Source of the DNA: Verrucomicrobiales bacterium
GTDB lineage: Bacteria > Verrucomicrobiota > Verrucomicrobiia > Limisphaerales > F1-12-MAGs170
Length of the DNA: 39,886 bases
Assembly: GCA_005777315.1 (NCBI GenBank)
Contig: SXMN01000241.1
Span: forward strand, 1 to 39,886
Reading direction: 5' to 3'
Below are positions 10,365 to 19,085 of the stretch, in pieces (position 1 is the stretch's first letter; each line of letters begins with the position of its first letter). Below the pieces are notes generated by a model. That model ran no database searches and was not told where the DNA came from. It was given only the letters and a program-made list of their open reading frames with translations. The position numbers and the translations under genes are program-made.

Positions 10365-10490
10365 GGAACAGCGCCGCCTGCTGACGGCGCACTCCATACG
10401 CTGGCGCGACCAACAATGCCCCATTCGAAGCCAACGCATGAAATCGCGCGAAGCGTATGGAGTGCGGCGCTCCCAAGCGCCGCTGTTTCC
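10365..10490. repeat. Imperfect inverted repeat, ~45-bp arms
   Basis: Arms 10365-10409 and 10444-10490 are imperfect reverse complements. Both contain GCACTCCATACGCT or its complement and a GGAA(A)CAGCG end. The spacer between arms is 34 bp. Together with the 10080-10210 unit it fills most of the gene-free stretch 10051-10602, in which I see no gene. Confidence 0.7.
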
Positions 10491-10602
10491 TCGCATCATC
10501 CGCCGAGGGGCTGATCACTCACAGGGAAAACGATCGTTTGCCGAGCCCCCCTCGGGGCTGTCGCTCACGGATTCGCCCTACCGCAGCACTCCCGAAAATG
10601 CG

Positions 10603-10637
10603 CACGCCGCGCGGCCTTGATCGGGCCGCGCGGCGTG
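10603..10637 (-). terminator. Probable Rho-independent terminator of the peroxiredoxin gene
   Basis: A perfect 14-bp GC-rich stem (10603-10616 with 10624-10637) has a 7-base loop. On the - strand it lies 22 bp after the peroxiredoxin stop and is followed by CGCATTTT. The T tract is short, so strength is uncertain. Confidence 0.6.
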
Positions 10638-10659
10638 GCTCTGAATCACGTTGGTTGGT

Positions 10660-11208
10660 TTACTTCTTCGCCGCGATGCCGAGTTCTTTTAGCTTCGCGA
10701 CCACATCCGCTCCGTGCGAACCGGCTTTCACCGCCTCATCGATGAACAGGATTTTCCCGTCCTTGCCGATGTAGAAGGTCCGGCGTGCCGCGAATCCCTT
10801 GTCGTCCTTGACCACGCCATAAGCCAGCGCGGCCTGGCGGGTCGGATCGCTCAGGATCGGGTAGTCCAACCCGAGTGACTCGGCGAAGGCTTTGTTGCCC
10901 TTCTCGCCCTCCATCGGGTCGCAACTCGCGGTGAAGTACGCCACGTCGAATTTCCGAATTTCAGTGCCGCTCTCACGGAGCGACTTGCATTCGGCCGTTC
11001 AGCCACCGGTGAAGGCTTTGGGGAACCAGGCCAGCACCACGGCCTGTTTGCCTTTGTAGCTGGAGAGCTTGTGAGTTTTGCCGTCGCTGCCTTGCAGCGA
11101 GAAATCCGGCGCGGGTTTTCCGACGGCGGGTGCTTCCGCCGCCGTCACGCCCGTCGCCATCACGGCGAGTAATGCGAGCACGATGCTCACGAGGGTGATT
11201 GTGTTCAT
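10660..11208 (-). CDS. Peroxiredoxin (AhpC/TSA family), probable selenoprotein with TGA-encoded Sec at the catalytic site
   Basis: Read through one TGA, this is a 182-residue thiol peroxidase of the AhpC/TSA thioredoxin fold. It starts at ATG 11208 with a signal peptide (MNTITLVSIVLALLAVMATG, cleavage near AEA), so it should be exported. Family sequence continues: VGKPAPDFSLQGSDG, then VVLAWFPKAFTGG, then TGA at 10999-11001, then TAECKSLRESG, DPMEGEKGNKAFAE and LDYPILSDPTRQAA. The TGA is codon 70 and falls exactly where the peroxidatic Cys stands in FTGGCTAEC-type relatives. A candidate resolving Cys is four residues later. Frame and conservation are intact on both sides, so this fits selenocysteine insertion far better than decay. 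Selenocysteine peroxiredoxins are known in bacteria. A hairpin matching the bacterial SECIS model lies directly downstream. Conventional annotation would split this into two broken frames (10660-10944 and 10999-11262). Confidence 0.8.
10966..11001 (-). promoter_or_regulatory. UGA (Sec) codon plus candidate bacterial SECIS hairpin
   Basis: TGA occupies 11001-10999. After 14 bases comes a 7-bp stem GUCGCUC/GAGCGGC (one U-G pair, 10984-10978 with 10972-10966) around the loop CGUGA. The loop has a G in its second position, followed by U, and begins about 21 bases after UGA. Bacterial SECIS elements lie inside the coding region just after UGA and carry a G near the start of a small apical loop, so spacing and form fit. 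The fold was drawn by hand, not computed. Confidence 0.6.
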
Positions 11209-11495
11209 AATGTGTTTATGGGAGAGGTGATTCAGCGCCTGAGCGCGAATCGACAACATCACAAGCTCCTCGAAGCTTCAAGCGTGAAAAGGGGCAAGTG
11301 ATCCAGGAAGAGCACCAGTCCTTCAAATTCCCGGCACCTCCAAAAATGGTTGAGACCTTCCGAACTGCAGTGGAGTTTTGCCACTGCGGGGCGGACAGAT
11401 TGAGCCCAGGATTACGACTGAGGATTGGCGGGAGTTTCAATTTCCTTCCCTTCACGCAGCAAGGTTGGCACGGTGCGGAGCCGCGAACCTTGGCG

Positions 11496-12833
11496 ATGCC
11501 CAGTCCAAAACGAATTCTGTACGTCCATAACAGCGCCGACATTTACGGCGCGAGCCGTTCGCTCTTGCGGCTGCTGCCGGAAGTGAAGCAACGCGGCTTC
11601 GATCCCGTCGTTGTGCTGCCCGAGGATGGACCGCTTCGGCTCCGGATCGAACAGTTGCAACTCGGAATCACGGTCCACATCGAACCTGGACTTTCCGTCA
11701 TTGATCGTGGTGCGTTTGGCTCTTTCAGCGGTGTCGCCCGATTTCTGTGTGGCTTCCCGTTCTCAGTGGTTCGGTTGTGGCGGCTGATCCGCCGCCATCA
11801 CATCAATTTGGTGCATACGAACACGGGAGTCATGCCCTCCACCGCCCTTGCAGCGTGCCTTGCGCGCGTTCCCCATGTGTGGCATGTGCGCGACAGCTTC
11901 CAGGAGTTCCGTTCCCTCTGGAGCGTTTACAGACGCTACATCACCGGGCTTTCGCGGCGCGTGATCTGTGTTTCACACCCGATCGCGAATCAGTTTCCTG
12001 GCGCTCGCAATGTGACGGTGATTCATAACGGTCTGCCGCTGGATGAATTTCCCGAAAATCCGGCTGAACTGCGGACCAAGTTCCGCGAAGAATATGCGCT
12101 CTCCAACGCGGTGGCTGTGGGTTGTGTCGGAAGAATCAAGTTTGTCCGCAAGGGACAGGAAGTGCTGGTGCAAGCCATCGCGAAGCTCAAGCAACGGGGC
12201 TTCAGCACAAAAGGGCTGATCGTCGGATCGACTTCAACTGGAAACGAGGAGCATTTGACCCGGCTACAGAAACTCATCACGGATCTGGGGTTGACGTTCA
12301 CTTCAACGGAATCAGCAATCGGTTCACAAGCGAACTGCTCAACTTCAACGAGACAATCTCAAACTTTCTCTCCGTCCGGAATGACGGGTCAAAAAGCACG
12401 GCAGAGTGAGGGCCTCCTTGCGCCGGCTGCTGCTGGTATGAACGCTTCGAAAGCGGATGTGATTTTCACCGGGGAACTCGCCGATCCGAAGCCTGCCTAT
12501 GCCGCAATGGACGTCTTCGTTCTGCCCTCGGCGCAGCCCGAGCCGTTCGGTGGCGTGGTTCTGGAGGCGATGGCAATGAGCCGTCCGGTGATCGCGACCG
12601 CCATCGGGGGATCCCTCGACCAGGTGGTGGATGGCAAAACAGGTTTCCTCGTGCCGCCGGGTGACGCCGATGCACTGGCTGCAAAGTTGGAAGTCCTCCT
12701 GCAAAACGGTTCATTGCGCGAGCAGATGGGATTGGATGCGAGACGCCGGCTGGAAGAATGCTTTTCAATCGACCAGATGGTGGAGAAACTCATGGCCGTC
12801 TATCGTGAAGCACTCAACCAGGAATCAAAGTGA
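11496..12833 (+). CDS. Glycosyltransferase family 4 (group 1) protein with an internal in-frame insertion
   Basis: This 445-residue GT-B enzyme probably transfers a sugar from an NDP-sugar to a surface glycan or lipid carrier. The N-terminal domain starts RILYVHNSADIYGASRSLL, typical of the acceptor domain. The C-terminal domain has VGRIKFVRKGQEVLV, VFVLPSAQPEPFGGVVLEAMA (the E-x7-E nucleotide-sugar site), VIATAIGG and TGFLVPPGD. ATG 11496 is chosen because the frame upstream of it (from 11298) lacks family similarity. Between LITDLGLT and DVIFTGELADPKPAY, where relatives join directly, about 54 residues rich in Ser, Thr, Gln and Ala are inserted (12293-12454). The frame is kept, so the protein may still fold. 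It is followed after 37 bp by the DUF362 gene, probably as an operon. Confidence 0.87.
   Translation: MPSPKRILYVHNSADIYGASRSLLRLLPEVKQRGFDPVVVLPEDGPLRLRIEQLQLGITVHIEPGLSVIDRGAFGSFSGVARFLCGFPFSVVRLWRLIRRHHINLVHTNTGVMPSTALAACLARVPHVWHVRDSFQEFRSLWSVYRRYITGLSRRVICVSHPIANQFPGARNVTVIHNGLPLDEFPENPAELRTKFREEYALSNAVAVGCVGRIKFVRKGQEVLVQAIAKLKQRGFSTKGLIVGSTSTGNEEHLTRLQKLITDLGLTFTSTESAIGSQANCSTSTRQSQTFSPSGMTGQKARQSEGLLAPAAAGMNASKADVIFTGELADPKPAYAAMDVFVLPSAQPEPFGGVVLEAMAMSRPVIATAIGGSLDQVVDGKTGFLVPPGDADALAAKLEVLLQNGSLREQMGLDARRRLEECFSIDQMVEKLMAVYREALNQESK
12293..12454 (+). other. In-frame low-complexity insertion in the glycosyltransferase gene
   Basis: About 162 bp encode a Ser/Thr/Gln/Ala-rich stretch (for example SQTFSPSGMTGQKARQ) with no similarity to the GT-B fold. 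It interrupts a loop of the C-terminal domain just before the beta strand VIFTGEL. It looks like an intragenic insertion of a short repeat element that left the frame open. Confidence 0.5.
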
Positions 12834-12870
12834 GCCAGCGGCGGACAGTTCAATTGAAAGCTCTCCTCCC

Positions 12871-13899
12871 ATGACCGCATCACCTCGAAACGCCACTCCG
12901 TGCGTTCATCTCGAACGCCTCGCCGGGAATTATCCAGAGGTTGTCCGGTCCGGACTCGAAGCCGTGGGGTTCTTTGATAATGTTCCACCCGGATCGAGAG
13001 TTTTCCTCAAACCCAATCTGACCTTCCCCACGTACCGACCTGGTGTGATGACGTCGTTCGAATGCCTCACGGCAGTGACCGAACTGCTGACGGGGCGAGG
13101 ATTCAACGTGATCATCGGTGAAGCGGACAGCGGCGGCTACAATCGCTTCTCGATCGATGAGGTTTTCAGGAAAATGGGGATCACCGAACTGGCCAGACGC
13201 ACTGGAGCGCGCTGTGTGAACATCAGCTTCACCGAGCCGGAGTGGCTGGAAGTGCGTGCTGGCTGGCGTAAATTGCGCGTTCCTCTGCCCAGGCTCCTGC
13301 TGCATGAGATCGATGCGTTCATCACCCTGCCGGTTCCAAAGATCCACATGAACACACTGGTCTCGATGTCGATCAAGAACCAATGGGGCTGCATTCAGGA
13401 ACCTGCGGAACGGCTCAAATTGCACCCTTTCTTCGCGGAAGTGATGTATGAGGTGAATCGCCGGCTGCCGAGGGCTTACTCCATCATCGATGGCCGCTTC
13501 GGCCTTACTGACAGTGGACCGATGCGCGGTAATCCGGTGGAACTCAACTGGCTTCTGACTTCCAATGACCTTGTCGCCGCCGACCGTGTTTGCTGCCGTC
13601 TTATGCAGATCGACGAGCGCCGCGTTCCCTACCTCCGCCATTTCGAGAGGAAAGGCTGGTGGACAGATTACAGGGCGATCCGATTGAACCAACCTCTGGA
13701 CGCCTTCCTCACGGAGAAGTTTTACCTCAAGCGAGCCTGGACTGATTATCCGGGGCTTTTTTGTTTCAGGAGTTCCTTCCTCGCCTGGCTGGGCTACAGG
13801 TCTCCACTCGCCGGATTCGCGCACTGGTTGCTCTACAAGTTCCGGAAGCCGTTTTACGACTACGACGGCGAGAAGGAAAAAGTCAGAGGCAACGAATAG
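12871..13899 (+). CDS. DUF362 domain-containing protein
   Basis: The 342-residue protein has the DUF362 pattern. RVFLKPNLTFPTYRPGVMTS lies near residues 45-65, FNVIIGEADSGGYNRFSID near 85-105, and the central FITLPVPKIHMNTLVSMSIKNQWG is a family hallmark. The segment IIDGRFGLTDSGPMRGNPVELN follows. DUF362 proteins are often fused to 4Fe-4S ferredoxin domains, but no CxxCxxC cluster motif is visible here. The biochemical role is not known to me. It is placed 37 bp after the glycosyltransferase and on the same strand, so it may act with it. ATG 12871 is chosen because upstream residues overlap the glycosyltransferase out of frame and look non-native. Confidence 0.8.
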   Translation: MTASPRNATPCVHLERLAGNYPEVVRSGLEAVGFFDNVPPGSRVFLKPNLTFPTYRPGVMTSFECLTAVTELLTGRGFNVIIGEADSGGYNRFSIDEVFRKMGITELARRTGARCVNISFTEPEWLEVRAGWRKLRVPLPRLLLHEIDAFITLPVPKIHMNTLVSMSIKNQWGCIQEPAERLKLHPFFAEVMYEVNRRLPRAYSIIDGRFGLTDSGPMRGNPVELNWLLTSNDLVAADRVCCRLMQIDERRVPYLRHFERKGWWTDYRAIRLNQPLDAFLTEKFYLKRAWTDYPGLFCFRSSFLAWLGYRSPLAGFAHWLLYKFRKPFYDYDGEKEKVRGNE

Positions 13900-13941
13900 C
13901 CCGCGCTCACTTGTTGCCAGGCGAAGTCATTTCCAAGTCGG

Positions 13942-14841
13942 CTATCGCTGATAAACCGGGCCGTTGAACAACTGGTTCGGATAGGGGATTTTGTTAATGA
14001 TTTCCCAGGAAAGCTTCCATTTGAGTTGTTGAGCACTCCCACCAAACATCCCGACGACCGCTCCACCCGGGAGGCTTGTGATCGTAGGCGTATTGGCGTT
14101 GGGGTTTGAGATGTTCCACCAACCTGCGAGCCCTGCGTGACGGATTGAGACGCCATTGCCGGCGTTGCCGGGTGGAGGGACGTTCGAGGCATCATTGAAA
14201 TTGAATGCATCCAGTTCGTTCTGCTCCCACATCTGCCAGTCAGTCGCAAGAAAGTCAGATGTCTTGTAGGTTTTTCCATCGGGACTCAGGGATGGCTTGC
14301 CGATATTATTGTAGCCTCCGATTGTCCCGTTCCAGCAATAAGATGTGAGTTTTACCGGGCGTCCCAACCATAGAGTCTTCAGCTTGCCCGTGCCGCGTGT
14401 CGCCACGTCCTTGGGGCACCAACAGACTTTGTAGTCGCTCAGGAACGGGCCAAGCTGGCTGATTTTGAAGAATGCCACTTGATTGCTGAACTGGACGGAA
14501 TTCACATCCTTCCCTGTGGCTGAAGTGACAGTGGCAGGACCACCGGGGATACGACCGTTGTTCTTCGTGGCGTAAACCCAGCCATCCGGACCGCTCAAAT
14601 CACCTCCCCATGTCGGATGCGCCAGACGATCGTCGTTGTCGGTCGCATACAACTGGCTGGCCAGCAGGATTTGTTTCACGTTGTTCAAGTCGAGCGTGAG
14701 TTGAGCGCGGTCCTTCGCCCGGCTTAACGCCGGCAATAACATCCCGGCGAGAATCGCGATGATGGCGATGACCACGAGCAGTTCGATCAAGGTGAATGCC
14801 GGTCGATTGGAATGAGAGTTCCGAAAAGATGCGTGTGACAT
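13942..14841 (-). CDS. Prepilin-type N-terminal cleavage/methylation domain protein (pseudopilin-like)
   Basis: This 299-residue exported protein has a class III (type IV prepilin) leader. After a short basic segment (SNRPA) come [16 protein letters not shown] and [11 protein letters not shown], where a prepilin peptidase would cut before F and methylate it. The rest is a soluble domain with [15 protein letters not shown] and a Trp/Gly-rich C-terminal part. The clear DGH-type motif of relatives is not evident here. Such orphan pseudopilin-like genes are very numerous in Verrucomicrobiota and Planctomycetota, and their individual role is unclear. It lies downstream of trpS on the same strand, but 114 bp apart. 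Confidence 0.83.
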   Translation of the reverse strand: MSHASFRNSHSNRPAFTLIELLVVIAIIAILAGMLLPALSRAKDRAQLTLDLNNVKQILLASQLYATDNDDRLAHPTWGGDLSGPDGWVYATKNNGRIPGGPATVTSATGKDVNSVQFSNQVAFFKISQLGPFLSDYKVCWCPKDVATRGTGKLKTLWLGRPVKLTSYCWNGTIGGYNNIGKPSLSPDGKTYKTSDFLATDWQMWEQNELDAFNFNDASNVPPPGNAGNGVSIRHAGLAGWWNISNPNANTPTITSLPGGAVVGMFGGSAQQLKWKLSWEIINKIPYPNQLFNGPVYQR

Positions 14842-14955
14842 AGTAGGTGCCTGAAGAGATACCGCAAATGCCCCGTGAGAAAAGACTTATTTCCTGCCAG
14901 GATCTCGAAGCAAAATCCGTTTCCTGCTCCTGTAGCCTGAATACGGCCTTCGCGT

Positions 14956-15921
14956 TCAGTCCAGACCCGCCGCGCGCTTTGCCCGAGTGAGCACCGGCCC
15001 GGCGACAGCTCCAGCACGTTCAGCGCCCTCACGGAGTACCTGCTGAACATAGTCAAGGTTCGATGCGAGCTCGGCACGACGGGCTCGCATTGGAGCGAAA
15101 TAATTCCAGTAATGTTCGAACAGACTCTTCTTCAGATCTCCATAGCCAAGCCCCCCGGCGCGAAGCCGGTCTTCAACGTCACGCGCCACCTCCGGCGGAG
15201 CGACAAACTTGAGCAATTGGACCACGATGTTTTTCTCGGCGTCAGGCTTCGGTTCCTGCGGAGTGCGACTGTCCATGACAATGCTCATGACTTTCTTCCG
15301 GGTGGCCTTCTCTTCGCCAAAGATCTCAATGGTATTGCCGTAACTCTTGCTCATTTTCTGAGCATCCAGGCCCGGCACGGCGGCCACTTCCTCGCGGATC
15401 TGAGGCTCGGGGATGACGAAGGTTTCGCCATACTGCTGGTTGAACTTGATCGCGATGTCGCGCGTGACTTCCACATGCTGCTTCTGGTCACGGCCCACGG
15501 GCACGATGTTGGAATCAAAGATCAGAATGTCCGCCGCCATCAAGACAGGGTACGCGAACAACCCGTGATTGGGCGATATGCCATGGGCAAGCTTGTCCTT
15601 GTAGCTGTGGCAGCGCTCCAACAAGCCCATTGGCGTGAGAGTCGTCAGCAGCCAGGCGAGTTCTGTCACCTCGGGTACGTCCGATTGTTTCCAGAAAATC
15701 GCCTTCTTTGGATCGAGGCCGCAGGCAAGAAAATCGAGAGCCACATCCAGGGAGTTCTTCCGGCGCTGCTCCGCGTCGAAGAGCGAAGTCATCGAATGGT
15801 AATTGGCGATGAAGTAAAGCGCCTCACCCTTTTCCTGAAGTTCGATGGCCGGGAGCATCATCCCGAAATAATTACCGAGATGCAGAGCGCCGGATGGTTG
15901 AATGCCTGACAAAATTCGCAT
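14956..15921 (-). CDS. trpS: Tryptophanyl-tRNA synthetase
   Basis: This 321-residue class I aminoacyl-tRNA synthetase charges tRNA-Trp with tryptophan in the cytoplasm. The HIGH-type signature appears as GALHLGNYFG at residues 11-20 and the KMSKS loop as AQKMSKSYGNTIEIFG near 190. Other family blocks are FIANYHSMTSLFD, GISPNHGLFAYPVLMAADIL and VPVGRDQKQHVEVTRDIA. The length is normal for bacterial TrpRS. The start at 15921 (MRILSGIQPSG) is the conserved N-terminus. This is the only housekeeping gene in the window. No T-box or trp leader is apparent upstream. Confidence 0.97.
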   Translation of the reverse strand: MRILSGIQPSGALHLGNYFGMMLPAIELQEKGEALYFIANYHSMTSLFDAEQRRKNSLDVALDFLACGLDPKKAIFWKQSDVPEVTELAWLLTTLTPMGLLERCHSYKDKLAHGISPNHGLFAYPVLMAADILIFDSNIVPVGRDQKQHVEVTRDIAIKFNQQYGETFVIPEPQIREEVAAVPGLDAQKMSKSYGNTIEIFGEEKATRKKVMSIVMDSRTPQEPKPDAEKNIVVQLLKFVAPPEVARDVEDRLRAGGLGYGDLKKSLFEHYWNYFAPMRARRAELASNLDYVQQVLREGAERAGAVAGPVLTRAKRAAGLD

Positions 15922-16038
15922 GGGCGCGAAGCTAGCAATGAACTGAAAACTCCGAAAAGGAGAAACCGATCAACTCGGAAAAAACTTTTGGAACAACAAA
16001 GAATTCGAAAAGCTCGAAAGGAGAGAAGAATGGAACCA

Positions 16039-16167
16039 TGCCTATCCGGTTAGTTGCCAAAGGAGCGCCGAGCATCGCTCGGCGTGGATTCAAACCGCTG
16101 GCCAGCAAGCCGAGCAATGCTCAGCGCTCCTGGCTCCAATCCGGTTTGGCAACCAAGCGGATAGGCA
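16039..16167. repeat. MITE-like inverted repeat between trpS and the VOC gene
   Basis: The ends TGCCTATCCG... (16039) and ...CGGATAGGCA (16167) are reverse complements over about 22 bp with two mismatches. An inner pair, AGGAGCGC(C/T)GAGCAT(C/T)GCTCGG and its complement, gives a second stem. The 129-bp unit has no coding frame. The rest of the 15922-16302 spacer shows nothing I can name. Confidence 0.7.
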
Positions 16168-16302
16168 CGAATGGAACTGGCGGATCATTCACCCAGCGGC
16201 GGGAAAAACGCACTTCGACCACGCCATACTGTTTTCGTGTATGTCGAGCATTTCGCGCTTTGAACTCCCGTCTCGAATCAAAGCAGCAACTCCTCACTGC
16301 TC

Positions 16303-16677
16303 TCAGATGATAGGAGGCGGGGTGAACAACTCGACGACGTGGCCATCCGGGTCGCGGACGAATATCTGCCATGCCCCATCAGGACGCCGCCTGGCTGGAA
16401 TGAAATCCGCCTGCACCGCGCGCAAATGGCTGTCCCACTCCTTCAAATCGTCCACACGGAGCGCGTAATGATTGCCACGGTTCTTGGAAAAGACCGGGTC
16501 TGTCCGCTCACCGATGATGTGCAGCTCCTGTTCGACGCCCAGCCGGAACCATGCTCCGGGGAATGTGAAGGCCGGCCGCGGGATTGGATCGAGGCGCAGC
16601 ACCGTCCGGTAAAATTCACAACTGCGCTCCACATCCTGGACGTGGATTGCCACATGATTGAGCTCAATGATTTTCAT
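16303..16677 (-). CDS. VOC family (glyoxalase/bleomycin-resistance-like) protein
   Basis: This 124-residue single VOC-domain protein has a beta-alpha-beta-beta-beta metal-binding fold. Family features are the opening [25 protein letters not shown] (His likely a metal ligand), [10 protein letters not shown] in the second half and the closing [18 protein letters not shown] with the Glu ligand. VOC proteins include lyases, dioxygenases and resistance proteins, so the substrate cannot be assigned. It is divergent from the prepilin-like gene at 16851, with a 173-bp gap. Confidence 0.85.
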   Translation of the reverse strand: MKIIELNHVAIHVQDVERSCEFYRTVLRLDPIPRPAFTFPGAWFRLGVEQELHIIGERTDPVFSKNRGNHYALRVDDLKEWDSHLRAVQADFIPARRRPDGAWQIFVRDPDGHVVELFTPPPII

Positions 16678-16850
16678 GCTTCAAAAGTTCGCTGCCAGCA
16701 TGGATGGAAACCTCACTGACGACGAGCATCAAATCCAAGCCTTCCCATTCGCCACTCGTTTGGAATTACTTCTTGAGCACTGATGCCATTTCCGGAATAA
16801 AGCTGCCATTGAACCCCAGAGCGAAGTCATTCCGTGCAAAACCGGTGAAC

Positions 16851-17627
16851 ATGAAAACCTTTGAAAATTCTCGGCCAGCCAGGGCGGCTTTCACATTGAT
16901 CGAACTGCTCGTCGTCATCGCGATCATCGCCATCCTCGCGTCACTCCTGCTGCCGGCCCTCGCAAAGGCGAAGGAGAAGGGCCGTCAAGCGCGCTGTTTG
17001 AGCAATCAACGGCAGGTTGGCCTGGCGCTCACTTTGTACGAAGGCGATTTCCAGAAACTGCCGCCGAAAGCTTCCCAGGTTCTCGACTTCATGAATCCGA
17101 AAGCCGCCGGCTGGCGAAATAATTGTCTCTACGCCATCTCACCCTACCTCCAGGGCGAACAGAGGAAGAGTTCGCAAGTCTATGTCTGCCCGACTGCAAA
17201 AAAGGCGGACCTCCCCGAAATCCGCCCTACGGAAACCAGCGCCGCGAGCTACTTTCCGAACGCCGTCGTGATGGAGATGTCCCTTGGCCACATCCCCAAT
17301 CCGTCCGAGATCATCTTCCTGCAGGAATGTGTATGGCTCATCAGCTTCACTGCTTTGCGGCCCGCTGTGGGACCAGATTTCGGCCTCGGCACCGCCAATC
17401 AATACAGCTACTGGCACGACGGCGCGACCGCCAAACAGGAATTATACTCCAACGTTCATAACGCCGGGGGAAACCTGACTTTCATGGACGGCCATGCCGA
17501 ATACCGCAAAGCGGCCAAACTCCGCGCCAAACACTTCGGGTTGGCTGACGGCCCAAGCGGCAAGGCGGAAGACACTCAAAAAGCAGCGAGCACAGCCGTC
17601 TATCGCAGCGCCTTTTCCGCGCCGTGA
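16851..17627 (+). CDS. Prepilin-type N-terminal cleavage/methylation domain protein with DGH motif
   Basis: This 258-residue pseudopilin-like exported protein begins [13 protein letters not shown], followed by the leader-helix [19 protein letters not shown] 16851 puts the cleavage site at the usual distance. The start at 16704 would add 49 residues with no leader character. The helix continues [25 protein letters not shown]. The C-terminal [18 protein letters not shown] is the H-x9-DGH motif of this protein class. The role is unknown. It stands alone between the VOC and ThuA genes, with converging transcription to the latter. Confidence 0.85.
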   Translation: MKTFENSRPARAAFTLIELLVVIAIIAILASLLLPALAKAKEKGRQARCLSNQRQVGLALTLYEGDFQKLPPKASQVLDFMNPKAAGWRNNCLYAISPYLQGEQRKSSQVYVCPTAKKADLPEIRPTETSAASYFPNAVVMEMSLGHIPNPSEIIFLQECVWLISFTALRPAVGPDFGLGTANQYSYWHDGATAKQELYSNVHNAGGNLTFMDGHAEYRKAAKLRAKHFGLADGPSGKAEDTQKAASTAVYRSAFSAP

Positions 17628-17676
17628 TTTTTCAAGCGAAAGTGAGTTTCGCGGAATACGCCACCGCGCCCACTGC

Positions 17677-18873
17677 CTACTTCCCTCCCGGCCCGTAGCC
17701 TGCGGCAGGAGTTCCGTCTTCATTGAGATGCTTCGTGCTCCAGAGCAAACCTCGGGCAACGAGGTCCAGGTATCGGACGTCGCCGACAGTCTGTGTATTG
17801 TGTCCAAGAGTGGTTGAAAAAACTCGAGTCCTTTTGGCTCCGTACTCATTAACCCACACGACGACGGCGTCGGTCTGTCCAATACGACCACCGCCATCCT
17901 GTCTGCCCCGCGCCAGCGGCTGTGCGCCGCCCCAGATCATGATGTTGTTGTAAAGTTCTTCATTGATCGTGGTCCAGTTTTGCAGCCCTTTCGTAACCGG
18001 ATGATCGGACTGGAGAAATGTGATCTGAATTGGCTTTTGCGGGCCGTGGCCGCTCGATTGCAAGCCGAGATAATCAAACCAGAAGGCATGAGGCGTCCCC
18101 GGTTTTGCCGCTTCATTGGGCTTGCCGATGCGGTAAGAGTGCATCGCGCAATGAAGGTTCACTCCTGGGATTCCATCGCGATGCGGCTTGAGCACGGCTT
18201 CGACCACCGCCGGATCGTTGATGTCGGCCGAGCATTCGTCATGGATCACCACATCATAGCCCCGCGCATAGTCTGGATTGCCATAGGTGGACAGCGGCGG
18301 ATGCGTGCTCGTGTCCGGCGAGTAGATGATGTCCACCCGTGCGTTCACGCGAGCTTCGATGCCGGCTTTGAGAACGTCCTTCTGTTTCCCATACTCGTGA
18401 CAGCATCCACCGGCGAGCAGGAGCACTTTCAACGGACTGACGGATGGCTCGGTGCCTAGTTTGCGTTTGTAGCTGGCAAGGAAAAGGCCGCTGTCCGCGG
18501 TTGTCTTGAATGCCTTGGGCCGCTCCGCCCCGGCTTGCAGCGCGAAACACGTGCGCCAGCCACTCGCGGTCACTTCGGCGATTGCGCGGAGAGTGCGTCC
18601 GGCATTTGGACCTTCGACTTCGGTCAGGTCCATTGTCGCCGGAGATTGAGTTTGATCGACCTTGTACGTCCCCTTGGCAGTGATGTCGGTGCTTTGGAAA
18701 AGGTAGGTGCCGTCTTTGAGCGTGAGCACGATGCCGGAAACATCATCCGCCGCAATGGAGTTTCCATTCATCTCGGCGGAATCGACGATCCAGGCACCGT
18801 TGAATGAACTCAGGTCCGCTCCAAGCAATAAGGTGGTCACCGAAGCCAGCAGGATGACGAGAAATTGTTTCAT
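17677..18873 (-). CDS. Secreted ThuA-domain protein with N-terminal TIGR03067-like domain
   Basis: The 398-residue protein starts at ATG 18873 with a signal peptide (MKQFLVILLASVTTLLLGA). Residues ~25-140 (FNGAWIVDSAEMNG, GTYKVDQTQSPATMDLT, FLASYKRK) match the planctomycetal/verrucomicrobial TIGR03067 pattern. Residues ~150-390 form a ThuA (glutamine-amidotransferase-like) domain with VLLLAGGCCHEYGKQKDVLKAG, YDVVIHDECSADI, VNLHCAMHSYRI, DHPVTKGL, FSTTLGHNTQTV and the closing YLDLVARGLLWS. ThuA proteins are linked to trehalose/sugar metabolism and often sit with sugar epimerases and oxidoreductases. The next gene on this strand, a TIM-barrel epimerase-like protein, fits that. The frame extends upstream to 18954 but without signal-peptide logic. 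Confidence 0.85.
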   Translation of the reverse strand: MKQFLVILLASVTTLLLGADLSSFNGAWIVDSAEMNGNSIAADDVSGIVLTLKDGTYLFQSTDITAKGTYKVDQTQSPATMDLTEVEGPNAGRTLRAIAEVTASGWRTCFALQAGAERPKAFKTTADSGLFLASYKRKLGTEPSVSPLKVLLLAGGCCHEYGKQKDVLKAGIEARVNARVDIIYSPDTSTHPPLSTYGNPDYARGYDVVIHDECSADINDPAVVEAVLKPHRDGIPGVNLHCAMHSYRIGKPNEAAKPGTPHAFWFDYLGLQSSGHGPQKPIQITFLQSDHPVTKGLQNWTTINEELYNNIMIWGGAQPLARGRQDGGGRIGQTDAVVVWVNEYGAKRTRVFSTTLGHNTQTVGDVRYLDLVARGLLWSTKHLNEDGTPAAGYGPGGK

Positions 18874-18965
18874 GTGTGTGAACATGGTGCCGACGTTGCC
18901 AACGCTATGCACCAAATTTTTTGAGCGATTGTGCTCAAGCCAGCCCGGCGGCAAGCAGGCACCCG

Positions 18966-19085
18966 TGGTTCTTCGCTGTTTTCAGTGGAATAGCTGGTGG
19001 TCGTGGAACCGGTCTCTGCATCCTGAAGGGATGCCAGAAGGCAGCTTTCGCTGTCGGCGAACCCACCGAAAGCAGCGAAGAACCA
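18966..19085. repeat. Inverted repeat in the spacer between ThuA and epimerase genes
   Basis: Arms 18966-18988 and 19063-19085 (23 bp) are reverse complements with two mismatches (both contain GGTTCTTCGCTG or its complement). A further short pair, TCGACCAC/GTGGTCGA, lies at about 19089-19146. The spacer 18874-19171 has no supported gene. Confidence 0.65.

Noticed and set aside
10999-11001. TGA in the peroxiredoxin gene as a simple pseudogene mutation
   Set aside because: It hits exactly the catalytic Cys codon, the rest is intact, and a SECIS-like hairpin follows; recoding is the better explanation, though selenocysteine genes are not visible in this window.
12880-13824. A 314-residue - strand frame opposite the DUF362 gene
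   Set aside because: It is the mirror frame of a clearly conserved + strand gene and has no domain likeness.
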